Shown here: piece after piece, positions 22,893 through 33,046 of the stretch
Position numbering within the stretch: position 1 is the stretch's first letter
How the letters are laid out: each line of letters begins with the position of its first letter
NCBI GenBank assembly: GCA_021442155.1
Contig: CM038222.1
Span: forward strand, 22,082,923-22,146,922
DNA from: Cymbidium sinense
Lineage: Eukaryota; Streptophyta; Magnoliopsida; Asparagales; Orchidaceae
DNA: 64,000 nt
Reading direction: 5' to 3'
Translations under genes and position numbers: made by a program
The notes under the pieces: generated by a model
Told to the model about the DNA's origin: nothing
What the model saw: only the letters and a program-made list of their open reading frames with translations
The model's database searches: none

Positions 22893-24158
22893 CTAAAAAC
22901 TAAAAACCATAAACTAAAACCTGAACCCTAGACCTAAAACCTAAACCCTTAACCCTAAAAATCCTAAACCCTAAACCTTAAACACTAAAACCCTAAACCC
23001 TTAACCCTTAACCCTTAACCATAAACCCTAAACCCTAAACTCTAAACCCTTAACCCTAAACACTAAACCCTAAACCCTAAAAAGCTAAAAACCTAAATCT
23101 AAACTAAATAAAACCTAAAAATAAAATAAATAAAAAAACCTAAACCAAAATAAAATAAAAACCTAAATTAAACCCTAAACCTAAACCTAAACATACAAAG
23201 AAAATAAAATAATAAATAAAAACATAAATAAAATAATAACTAAACCTCAAATAAAAATAAAATAAACCTTACATAGAGTAAAATAAAAACTACATAAAAA
23301 TCTAAACCTAAAAAATAAACCTAAAAATAAAACCTAGAAATAAATAAAAAATAAAACCTAAACCCTAAACTAAAAAAAAAACTAAACTTAAAATAAAAAT
23401 AAAATAAATAAACTCAAATAAACCTAAACCTAAACAAAAATGAACTAAACTAAAATAAATAAAACTTATACCTAAGTCTAAAAATAAACTAAACTTAAAC
23501 CTAAACATAAACTAAATAAAATAAAATAAACTAAAAATAAACATAAACCTAAAAATAAACCAAAAATAAAAACCAAAAAATGTAACCTAAAAAAATAAAA
23601 TAAAAAGCTAAACCTAAACCTAAAAATAAAAAATAAAACCTAATCCTAAAAAAAACTCAACTTAGAAATAAACCTGAACCTAAATAATAAACTAAAATAA
23701 ATAAACATAAAATAAATAAACTAAATAAAATAAAAAACACACTTAAATAAATATAAAAAATAAAATAAAGTCAAATAAATAAAAAATAAACTAACTAAAC
23801 CTAAACTGGTTTACTTAATTTAAAGAAAAACCAAACCCTAAACTCTAAAATAACCTAAATAAACCTAAACCTAAACAACTTAACCACAACCCCCTAAACT
23901 TATAACCCTAGCCCAAACCCCCCAAACCAAACCCAAAACTATACCCACCACTGACCAAACCACTAAACCACAAAAACACAACCTGACCATAACCATACCC
24001 TAAACCACAACCCTAAACCATAATCCACTGAGCCTAACTACCCACAAACCCTAAACCACAAACCTCCTAAACCTAAACTAAACCCAAAACAAATCTAAAC
24101 TAACCATAAACCCAAATAACCCTAAACCCAATCTAAATCTTAAACAAACACTAAAATA
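22893..24158 (+). repeat. CCCTAAA tract, degenerate domain, motif, C-rich tract
   Basis: CCCTAAA at 22960-23090, degenerate domain to 23800, junction motif at about 23805-23820, then a C-rich tract with many CCACAAACC-like words to copy 11. Confidence 0.85.
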
Positions 24159-24568
24159 GAATGGGCGGGAACGGGGGAGAACATCCGTCATAAGGCTTGG
24201 TCAGTGGCGGTGGGTGAAGGTAGGGGCAGATTCGTGGTGGTGGGGATCAGGAGGCACTATTGGATATGGAGGAGTGTGAGGTTACATATGGTGGTGGGCG
24301 AGGGAGATATCGAGGATATGATGGCGGATCCTACTCGAGAGAGAGATGGGGGGTGAGTTGATGGAGAAGAAGCCGTCGACTTGCTAGTAATGGAATTGTG
24401 TCTTTGCATTAGAGATGGTTCTACTTATGTAGGGTTTTAATTTGCTCTATGGGTGCCCATTTTTTATCTATGTCATCGCTTATGTCTTTGAAAACTTGGG
24501 GTGCTACTTGGTTGATGAAATCGAAAAGAAGAAATGTTGAATCTAAATTTGTTTATTTATAAAAAAAA
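24159..24568 (+). pseudogene. GRP retro-fragment, copy 11 (subfamily 2, reduced)
   Basis: It starts GAATGGGCGGGAACGGGGGA. The Gly-rich region is strongly shortened by deletions. It keeps GGTGGTGGGGATCAGGAGG, GGATATGATGGCGGATCC and TCGAGAGAG. The 3'UTR has the subfamily 2 markers TGGGTGCCCATT and GGGGTGCTACTTGG, and AATCTTAAACCC follows the poly(A). This is the last GRP copy before Tat block A, matching copy 20 before block B. Confidence 0.85.
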
Positions 24569-24918
24569 TCTTAAACCCTAAACCCTAAACCTAAAACCTA
24601 AACTTGAAACCCTAAACATTAAAAACCGTACACCCTAAACATTAAACCTTAAACCCTAAACCCTAAACCTTAAACCCTAAACCCTAAACCCTAAAACCCT
24701 AAACCCTAAACCCTAAACCCTAAATGCTAAACCCTCAAATCATAAACCCTAACCTCTAAAACCTACAACCCTAAACTACAAACCCTAAAGTTTAAACCCT
24801 AATCCCTAAACTAACCCTAAACCTTAAACCCTAATCCCTAAACTAACCCTAAACCTTAAACACTAAACTAATTGTAAACCCTAAACTCCAAACTAACCCT
24901 AAACCCTAACCCTAAACC
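24569..24918 (+). repeat. Near-canonical CCCTAAA array
   Basis: About 350 bp of mostly CCCTAAA heptamers with scattered CCTTAAA and CCCTAAT variants. It is one of the least degenerate tracts in the window and joins Tat block A at about 24918. A matching tract of ~317 bp precedes block B. Confidence 0.92.
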
Positions 24919-25039
24919 TTGAATGAAGATGTCATTAGGAGTAGATCTAAAGAATGACCTAATCCTAACATTATTATGGAAGCCAAAGAAAATGTCTTCA
25001 AGAGACTTTCCCTTGACTATTAGAGATTTGAATACCTAA
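24919..25039. other. Border segment of Tat block A
   Basis: Short unique sequence (GAATGAAGATGTCATTAGGA) with one internal CCCTAACC telomere-like word at about 25040. The same segment opens block B at 56632, so both blocks share one breakpoint against the CCCTAAA tract. Confidence 0.7.
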
Positions 25040-26560
25040 ACCCTAACCTAAATTATATTATAATACCATATATTATAGTATAATGTAGCATCACATATTT
25101 GAGCATGTAGTGATGTGTTTTTTAAATGTTATAAGATGTTTTCAAATGTTTTAGTATATTATGGTATTGTTCCCTATAGTCTATATTAATATAAATCATA
25201 AAAATATTGGTTTAATAAATTAGATGATGAAATTTGCTAAATTTGAAGTGGGAATTAGGTTGTAGTACCAAAGGTGTGCTATGACACTTATAGTCTAAAA
25301 ACAAAGATTTTATGTTCAAAATAAATATTATATGTTGTAGCATAGTATAACATCATATATCATAATACATTGTTCTACGCATTTTAAATTATTTTAGTAT
25401 TTTAAAATCATGAAGTCGAGCCTACATAATCATTATATAAAAAAAATGTTGATTTGGACTTTAAAATGGTGGAATTTGGCCAAATTAATAATAGGTAGAG
25501 CATGGCATCATAATATATTATTTGAATTTAAAATATGTAAGTGATACGACTAAAATATATAATTTTTTTTAATTTTTAGGCTAATATTTGATTTTTTTAT
25601 CTTAAGCTATCTCTTGTGATGTGATATGCAATATAATATAATATAATATGTTATAGTATTTTATAATATAGGATGCCATAACATAGTGTAGCATGAAGCA
25701 TTATACCTTGCTATTGTGTATTAGTACTTGTTATTTAGAATATTTTAGCTTATTATAGCATGATGTAGTAGAGTTTATACTGGTATAATTCATAAAAATA
25801 CTGATTTATAGGATGAGATGGTGGGATTTGACCAAATTTAAGGTAAGCTTTAGGGAACATCATTAGGGGTGTGCTATGGTGTCATTTAATCAAAAGAATG
25901 GAATTTTGCATCCAAAATAAATGTTCATTTTTCAACCAAATTTTATTAATTTTTTGCTTAAACTGATTTCATTTTAAGGTGTAATGTAAGATAATATATT
26001 ATATGAAAGCATATTAAAATATAATGTACATATCAATATAACTTCACATATATGTGAATGTGGTGTTGTGTTACTAAATGTTATGTACATTTTAGTATGT
26101 TTTACTTTTGTTATAATACATTGGGTCAAAACTCACAAAAATGTTAATTTGAAGGTTGAGATGGAAGAATTTGGCCAAATTCATGGCACACACACCAAGA
26201 AGCAACACCAAAATTATGCTATTTTGTACCATTTCTAATAGAAAAATAATAATTTTACATCCAGAATGAACATTATTCATATTTTGAGAAACTTTTGTTA
26301 TTTGCTCCTTTTAACTAATTCTAATGAGGTATAATGTTAGATAATATATTATATAATTGCAAATTCTAATATAACATTATATATTATAATATAATATAGT
26401 TTGTTAATTCACACTGTAATATATTTAGCATAATATTGTATAGTTAGTTTTAGCTTGCACCATCACAAATCATAAAATATTGATTACAATGTTAAGATAT
26501 AATTTGAATGAATACATTATTAGGCTTTTGGTTGAAGTATTAAAGGTGTGCATAAGAGAA
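25040..26560 (-). repeat. ~340 bp satellite in the 3' region of the Tat element, block A
   Basis: The module AAAATATTGATTT followed by GAATTTGGCCAAATT, GGTGTGCTATG and TAATATATTATAT recurs near 25200, 25447, 25795, 26137 and 26476. Spacings are 247, 348, 342 and 339 bp, so there are four to five ~340 bp monomers, one shortened by ~95 bp. It is AT-rich and noncoding. It lies downstream of pol on the - strand, where Tat/Ogre elements are known to carry tandem repeats. Confidence 0.82.
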
Positions 26561-28985
26561 GAAATAATATTTGATGAGAATTGCAAGTGAACGACATGGA
26601 GGGAGATCCACTAGGGGATCATATACATGACATGACAGGGGTCTATGTCGAGGCATAAGAAGAAAATTTGTTCAGGATAAGGTTTGAATTTGATTTGATT
26701 ACATGATTTGTGGAAAGAAGATCTGCAGGAGATAAGAATCTATAATCCATTGGTGATTAAGATCGATTCGACTTTAATTTGTTTTATTTTAATTGATGAG
26801 GCATATCTGCCAATGATATGGGCTCAAATCCACTAGGGATCGGTTATATGAACCTTCCACTATGGAAGTAGGTTCGGGCTATCCGTTGTCCACTAGAGAT
26901 AAGAGTTTGGTTGGATTTCTTTGATTTAGACTCTATTAGGGGAGTTGGTTTAATTTGGGTCCACTAGAAGGTTAGTTTTGAATTTGATTTATTTGCTTGA
27001 CTTGTGTATATATGATTTAGGGCTCCGCTAGGGAGAAGGGTCTGATTTAACTCCACTAGAAAAATTAGAATGGGTTTAATTTGATCTAATTTAATGTATG
27101 GACCCTATTGGTGTGTGATGGACTCACTAAGAAGGGGCTATACCAGACTTGTATGGACCCTGTTGGTGTGTGATGGACTCACTAAGAAGGGGCTATACCA
27201 GACTTGACCTACCTTAAATTTACAAATCCAAAGGGATAGTCTAACGATGGGGTAGAGCTAGATAACCTAAGGGGTTGCTTTTTGGTGTGCAACGACTATG
27301 CTAGGAAGAAGGCATAGCACACTTACATCTTCCAAAGTGAAGAACAACCACTAGGGTGACTTGTTAGATGCACAACAAATCCAACCTAACCTAAGGTGAC
27401 TATTGAGTGAATTCCACTGAGGACTTATGTCAACTCAAAGGTAGTCAGGATTGTATTTATCTTAATTTTATGTGAATTGATAAGGTTTGTTTGGTTTAGT
27501 TTGATTTTGTATTGAAGGCATATCCACTGGGGATGTGAGCTTGATCAAATTTGATAGATTTAATTAATGGACCATGTCGATTCACGATGGGGACCATAGA
27601 GAAGGGGCTATATCAAACTTATCCTATCTCAAATTTACAAATACAAAGGGATAGTCTACTAGCTGTGGGGTAGAGCTAGCCAACCTAAGCAATTTCCTTT
27701 CGGTGTGCAACAACTATGCTAGGAAGAAGGCGTAACAGACTTACATCTTCTAAAGTAGGGAACAACTGCTGGGGTGACCTATTGGTAGCACAACAAATCG
27801 AACTCAACTTAGGCACAACTACTAAGTGAATGATACTGGAGACTTATATCAACTAAAGAGTAGTCATCGATTCCTATTGGGAGTTTTGACACTGCCCTAA
27901 AGATAAGATACTTGCTTGAGAAAAGGTACCACTAGGGGTGTCCTCCTAATCCACAAGTCAATATATATTTTATTTATATGTTTGTGTGGACCCTGTTGGT
28001 GTGCATGGGACCACACTAAGAAGGGCCTATGTTAGCTTTGACCTATCTTAGATTTACTAGACCAAGGGAGAATCTTTACATCCACAGGATAGTTTCTCCA
28101 ACCACAGGGATGGTTACTAGGAAAGGGGAACTGTCCATTCCGATAGTAAGCCTGGTAGTGTCTAAATGGGGTCACAAAGGACATGATCCAAATATAGTGC
28201 CCATAAGCGAGGTGCTACTAGGGGCGTTATCCTAAGCCATAGAAAAGAAAGCCTATAGGTGTATGGTAGCCAACTCAAGGAGAAAGCATAGCAGACTTAC
28301 ATCTGCCATGAGTGGTGTATCCTAAGGTGTGAGAACCAACCAACCTAAGGTGTATCCGTCGGCATAGTGAGAACCAACAAACCTAAGGTGCCTGCCGATG
28401 TGCAACTATTAACCTAGAAAGAAAGCATAGGCTTACAACTTTCTAAGTAGAATTGATCATCGGGATAGTCTATTGTCGGCAGGATAGATGCTATCTAACC
28501 TAGACTGACTACTAAGCAGAGAGCCTTGTGGAAGGACTGGACCCTGACTTGAAGCAACCAGGAGGGAAGGGGCCATTTGTGGACATATCCTAAACTACAA
28601 ATATACTCGACCCAATCAGTGCATGAAGGCTAATCCAAGAGGAAAATGTGGCAGACTCACATCCTCATAAATAAAGTCAACATGAGGTAGCTTACCAGCC
28701 ATGCAGTAAGTCTTACCAAACTAACAAGGTGCTTGTCATTGTGCAGTGGCCAAGTAAGGAAGAAAAGCATAGAAAACTTACATCCTCCAAAGCAAGAAGA
28801 ACATTGGGGTGACACCCTAGCAGGTAGCACATCAGCTCGACCTAGAGCACCTACTGAGTGAGTGCCGCTGGGGGCGTTATCTCAACCTAGAGTAGCCCAA
28901 GATAAAATAAATGTGTTCATTTTATATGTTTCTGTGTAATTTATGTTTGTGCTTGTGTTGCATCGATGAAGGATAGGACATCATT
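26561..28985 (-). repeat. Repetitive 3' noncoding region of the Tat element, block A
   Basis: Modular sequence between integrase and the satellite. Words such as CCACTAGGGAT, GGACCCTATTGGTGTG, CTAGGAAGAAGGCATAGCA and CTTACATCTTCCAAAGT recur at intervals (for example 27281, 27700, 28255, 28400, 28620, 28733) with flanking blocks partly reshuffled. The two longest similar modules are ~420 bp apart. No credible protein; the 68-residue + strand open frame near 28029 is not supported by block B. Confidence 0.7.
27096..27205. repeat. 55 bp direct tandem duplication private to block A
   Basis: A 55 bp segment beginning GTATGGACCCTATTGGTGTG occurs at 27096 and again at 27151 with one or two differences. 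Block B has one copy (from about 58858). Confidence 0.9.
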
Positions 28986-29043
28986 CGGGTTCCTTACACC
29001 TATCCTAAACAAATCATGGTAGATTCACAAACAAGAATACTTT

Positions 29044-29145
29044 CAACATGGAAGAGATTGAATTCAAAATAGAATTTTCATTAATGATAATTATCAACAT
29101 GGAAGAGATTGAATTCAAAATAGAATTTTTATTGATGATAATTAT
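29044..29145. repeat. 51 bp direct tandem duplication private to block A
   Basis: CAACATGGAAGAGATTGAAT and the following bases occur at 29044 and 29095. Block B has one copy at about 60599. It lies just 3' of the integrase remnant. Confidence 0.9.
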
Positions 29146-29149
29146 TTTT

Positions 29150-30330
29150 AAAAATGATTTATAATATTTCTTTAAATAGAGCCCACTGATTGGAAGCATT
29201 AGGCACTCTCCCTTATGATTAATAAGCTAATCAGATCCTCTTTGGCAGGCCTTCTCTATGGAAAAGGCCTTCCTAAGTGAGTTCAAACTTGCCTCCCATC
29301 TTACGATGGGCAGCAATCGGTCTCCTTAAAACTAAAATAAGCTCTTCTACTTGAAAAGCTCTAGGACGGACCAACTTATTGTGAGCTTGATTCATTTTAG
29401 CTTTGTACAACTTGAGGTTTTGGCATGCCTGTAGGCGTCTCTAATGCAAACCTTCGAGCTATTCTAATCGCAACTTGGCGTTCTACTCTTTTGTGATCTT
29501 GCTATCCATAACTATCCTTAGTGATGGGAGTTAGACTTCTCATGGTAGAAAGGCTTCAGACCCATAGACTAAAAATAAAGGAGTAGAATGAGTTGGAGTT
29601 ATATATATCATGCGGTAGGCCCACAAAGCTTCAACTAATTGCTCATGCCATTGTCACTTATTGTTGTCGAGTGTCTTCTTTAGTATTTTGATGAAGGTTT
29701 TGAAAAAAGGCCTCTGCTAAGCCATTTACCCTCGAGAGTTGATGGTAGAATATCTCTAATCTATGATGTGTCTCTGGGCAAAGTTATTGATCTCGGTGCT
29801 CTTGAATGCAGTACCATTATCAGACATAATTCATTGAGGCACTCCAAAACTATATACGAGATGATTTTTAAAAAACTAGAGCACATGCTGAGCTATGACC
29901 TCTTTGAGTGAAATCACCTTTGCCCATTTGGAAAAGTAGTTTGTAGCAGCTAAGATGAACTGATGACCCTTGGAAGAAGGAGGATCAATTGAACTCACTA
30001 TGTCGGTACCCCAACACTCAAATGGCCATGAGGCCAATGTTGGATGTAGAATATTTTATGGTTGGTGTAGACCACACCATGTATTTGACAATGGTGGCAT
30101 CGCCTAGCCATATCCATGCAATCTTTGATCATTGACGGCCAGTAGTATCCTAGTCTCTTGATCTTGGCTTTCATCTTCAGAACAAATTGGTTGGCACCAC
30201 ATAATCTTGAGTATACCTCGATCACAATCTTACTGGCGTGCTTGTCTAAATAATGTAACCACATATGATCGAAAGAACGCCAATACAAGACACCATCCAT
30301 AAGAGCATAGGAAAGTGCTCTCTGCTTCAT
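29150..30330 (-). pseudogene. Integrase remnant of Tat pol, block A
   Basis: Starts on the - strand at 30330 with the zinc-binding region (LLYLDKHA-like start, GYYWPSMIKD, then CHHCQ). Both zinc-binding His positions are lost: the usual HxxxCGAHQ reads YSRLCGANQ, while the Cys pair remains. The catalytic core follows in another frame, with WPFECWGTDIV (first Asp), NYFSKWAKVISL, FGVPQ and SDNGTAFKS (second Asp). The segment normally holding the catalytic Glu is interrupted by stops near 29740-29760. Further stops lie throughout. The C-terminal part is recognisable only in pieces (for example the region of EALWAYR-type sequence near 29600). Nonfunctional. Confidence 0.85.
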
Positions 30331-30565
30331 CTGATGGGCTTATGACTTCTCTTGAGGTAGTTTGTCTTTATTTCGGTAATCCATGAATGGTTACCTCTAA
30401 TCTAACTCCTCGTCCTTCTTGGCATTGAAAACCATCCCTTAAAGAGAGTACTTTTTTATGAGTTCCATATCAATAAGGGATAAGACTTATCTATTTTGGA
30501 CCTTCATTGATATGGACTCATCCTCCGGACATACCAACTCCTTTGCAACTTGGCTAATTCTCTCG
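30331..30565 (-). pseudogene. Linker between archaeal RNase H and integrase, block A
   Basis: Pol sequence with frameshifts. At about 30500-30570 it carries the displaced end of the archaeal RNase H (residues like DERISQVAKELA in another frame). The rest is the variable spacer before the integrase zinc-binding domain. No intact frame. Confidence 0.6.
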
Positions 30566-31051
30566 TCAAGGAATCTTATAAATGGTAATCTCTAGGATTT
30601 GGGCCAACAACTCCATGGTGTACTTATGGTAGTGACGGAGCTTGGGCTTTATAAATTTATAGGACCTAGTGATTTGGTTGATAATTAGTTGAGAATCCTT
30701 GAAGATGTTGATGTTTTGGATGCTTAGAGTAACGGCTAACTCCAATCCTGCAATCAGAGCCTCATATTCGGCTTCATTGTTGGTACAAAGATTGGACATA
30801 TTATATGAGAATCTCAGCACATCGCGGTCTGGAGTTAAGAGAACTATTCCTACCCCTGCCTTTCTTGGAATAGTAGATTGTGGTTCTTTTCCACTTTGAG
30901 AGGAAGCAGCACCATCAAAGTACCTCTCCCAACAGTGAATGGTAGTATCCCCTAAGTTCATGATTTGTTCATCGGGGCAATCATCACTAAGCGGAGAGTC
31001 AACAAGAAGTGGGTGTGCTACTAAGAAATCCGCTAGCGCTTCTCCTTTCAC
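30566..31051 (-). pseudogene. Archaeal-type RNase H (aRNH) of Tat pol, block A
   Basis: A 161-codon open stretch, the best-preserved coding piece of the window. Residues 1-13 (KGEALADFLVAHP) match the segment joining RNase H to aRNH in Tat pol. Strand 1 has YFDGAASS (Asp46), then AGVGIVLLTPD, NNEAEYEALIAGLELA (Glu95) and FKDSQLIINQ (Asp119). So three catalytic acidic residues remain. A frameshift removes the C-terminal helix and the last acidic residue. In an active element it would degrade or process RNA-DNA hybrids during reverse transcription. The Met at 31051 is internal to a polyprotein and not a true start. Confidence 0.9.
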
Positions 31052-31470
31052 TGCATAGAGGGGTACGAAGGTATGTCAAACTGCGAGAGGATCATGGACC
31101 ATAGTACTAACCATCTGAATAGCATCGGCTGTGTCAAGAGATACTGTAGTGGATTAATCCTAGAGATTAAGTTCACCTTATGAGGAAGCATGTAGTGTTG
31201 TAGCTTTTAGGGGGTGGCATTTCTAATATCGCGTTGAACTTCTCTGGATTGATTTTGATTCCTTGATGTTAGACAACAAACCCAAGGAATTTCTTTGAAG
31301 CTACACCGAATGCACACCTTAGAGGGTTCATTTTGAGGTGAAATTATCTTAGAAGTTTGAAAATGACTCTCAAGTCAAAGAGATGGTTTTCCTTTTCTCT
31401 AATTTTCACCACAAGATCATTGACATAACACTCGACTTGATGATGACTGAGTTTGTCGAAGATTCGAGTC
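31052..31470 (-). pseudogene. RT end and RNase H remnant of Tat pol, block A (internally deleted, truncated)
   Basis: From 31470 leftwards it reads RT palm/thumb: the active-site box is YVND (codons at 31416-31427) instead of YVDD, followed by FGVASKKFLGFVV and KINPEKFNAILEM. At about 31199-31210 it jumps to the end of RNase H (MLPHKVNLISRINPLQYL). About 370 bp present in block B (roughly 62607-62978) are absent. The N-terminal RT is missing because the block ends at 31470. Loss of the second catalytic Asp of the RT box and the deletions make it inactive. Confidence 0.85.
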
Positions 31471-32623
31471 TAAAATAAAATAAAAACCTAAACTAAAACC
31501 TAAACCTAAAGCTAAAAAAAATAAACTAATAAAAATAAACTAGAATAAAATAAATAAAAACCAAAACCAAACTAAAAAATAAAATAAATCTAAGAATAAT
31601 AAACTAAAAATAAAATAAAACTAAACGTAAAATTAAATAAACCTAAAATAAAATAAAAATAAAAACTAAATAAAAACCTAAACCTAAAAGATAAAACTAA
31701 AAAAAAAACCTAAAATAAATAAAAAATTAAACCTAAACCCTTAACTAAAAAAAAAACTAAACCTAAAATAAAAATAAAATAAACAAAATAAAATAAAACT
31801 AAACTTAAAGTAAAATAAACTAAACTAAAATAAATAAAACCTAAACCTAAACTAAATAAAATAAAATAAACTAAAATTAAGCTTAAACCTAAACAAAAAA
31901 AAATAAAACCTAAAAATAAACCTAAAATAAAAACCTAAAACCTAAACCTCAAAAAATAAAATAAAAAACTAAACCTAAACCTAAAAAATAAAAAATAAAA
32001 CTTAAATAGAAAAATTAAAAAATAAAAGAAAATAACTAAAACAAATATAAAACTAAACCTAAACCTAAAAAATAAATCAAAATAAAAAAACTTAAACTAA
32101 ATAAACAAACCTAAAAAATAAAATAAACTAAACTAAATAAAATAAAAAATAAAGACTAAATAAAAAATAAAATAAAATAAAATAAAATAAAATAAAATAA
32201 ACTAAATAAACCTAAACTAACCCTTGTTTACTTAATTTAAAAAAAAATCTAAACCCTAAATCCTCCCTAAAACCCTAAACCCTAAACCTAAACCCCTAAA
32301 CCTAAACCCCAAAACAACCCTAAACCTAACTAAACCTAAACCTAAACCCAAAAACTCCTAAATCTTAAAACCTAATTAAATCCTAAAATTCTAAACTAAA
32401 TCTAATCCTAAATCTAAACCCTAAAAAATAAACCCTAAACCTTACCTATACCTAAACTCCTAAACCCTAAACCCTAACCCTAAACCTTAAACTCTAACCA
32501 ATAACCCTAAACCTTACACCCTAAACACCAATCCCTAACCCTAAACCTAAAGTAACTAAATAAATTAAAAAATAAACCTAAACCCTAAAACTTATTAAAC
32601 CTAAACCTAAATCTAAACCCTAA
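31471..32623 (+). repeat. Degenerate domain, motif, CCCTAAA tract, leader
   Basis: Begins abruptly with TAAAATAAAATAAAAACC after the broken RT. Degenerate words run to 32220, then the motif (32221), a CCCTAAA tract (32250-32540) and the leader (from about 32550) before copy 12. Confidence 0.87.
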
Positions 32624-33046
32624 GAATGGGATGAACCTTGACAGCTGGAACATCACCGTCAACCAGGCTCAGCCTAGATCTGATAGTGGAGGAGAAGGCA
32701 GAGACAACATTATCACAGTGGTGGTGGGGGATCTGGAGGTGTTGTTGGATAGGGTGTGGTCATTCGAAAGCATGGTTATGGAGGGGAGGAGCGGGGAGGG
32801 AGATCGGGGATATGATGGTGGATCTCGCTACCGAGAGGCGAGTGGTTCATGGGAATTGGGAGAAATCAAGAACAATCGATGATCCATGCTTATGGATCTA
32901 TGTCTTTATAGTAGGACGCTCTATGCATGCTCATTTTTTTATCTATGCATGCTTTTTTTGTCTTAAAAAACTTGGTGTGTTACTTGGTTGATGAAATTAA
33001 AAAGAAGAAATGTTGAATCTAAATTTTTTCTTTGTTAACAAAAAAT
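32624..33046 (+). pseudogene. GRP retro-fragment, copy 12
   Basis: It starts GAATGGGATGAACCTTGACA. The RRM end is well kept: one frame reads NLDSWNITVNQAQPRSDSGG, close to the parental NLDGRNITVNQAQSRSGGG. The Gly-rich region follows with deletions, then GGATATGATGGTGGATCTCG and GGAATTGGGAGAAATCAAG, with the stop changed to CAA as in copy 3. The 3'UTR lacks ~25 bp around GGTTCTAGTTATCTAGGG. Poly(A) interrupted (TTAACAAAAAATC). Confidence 0.9.

Larger units (their letters stand above)
24919..31470 (-). mobile_element. Tat-lineage Ty3/gypsy remnant, block A
   Basis: A partial LTR retrotransposon on the - strand. Reading from right to left: end of RT, remnant of RNase H, archaeal-type RNase H, integrase, ~2.4 kb repetitive 3' noncoding region, ~340 bp satellite and a short unique border. 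An extra archaeal-type RNase H between RNase H and integrase is the hallmark of the Tat lineage (Ogre/Retand and relatives). It is cut at 31470 inside RT, where CCTAAA/ATAAA words begin, and no LTR, primer-binding site or gag is present. Homologous over its whole length to 56632-63210 (block B). It has a ~370 bp deletion relative to B at about 31199 and two private tandem duplications. Confidence 0.87.

Noticed and set aside
24569..24918. True chromosome end (terminal telomere)
   Set aside because: Tracts are short, imperfect and flanked by other sequence on both sides. At most they are subtelomeric or interstitial telomere-like repeats.
28029..28235. 68-codon + strand open frame in the 3' region of Tat block A
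   Set aside because: On the strand opposite to the element, in repetitive noncoding DNA, and not preserved in block B.
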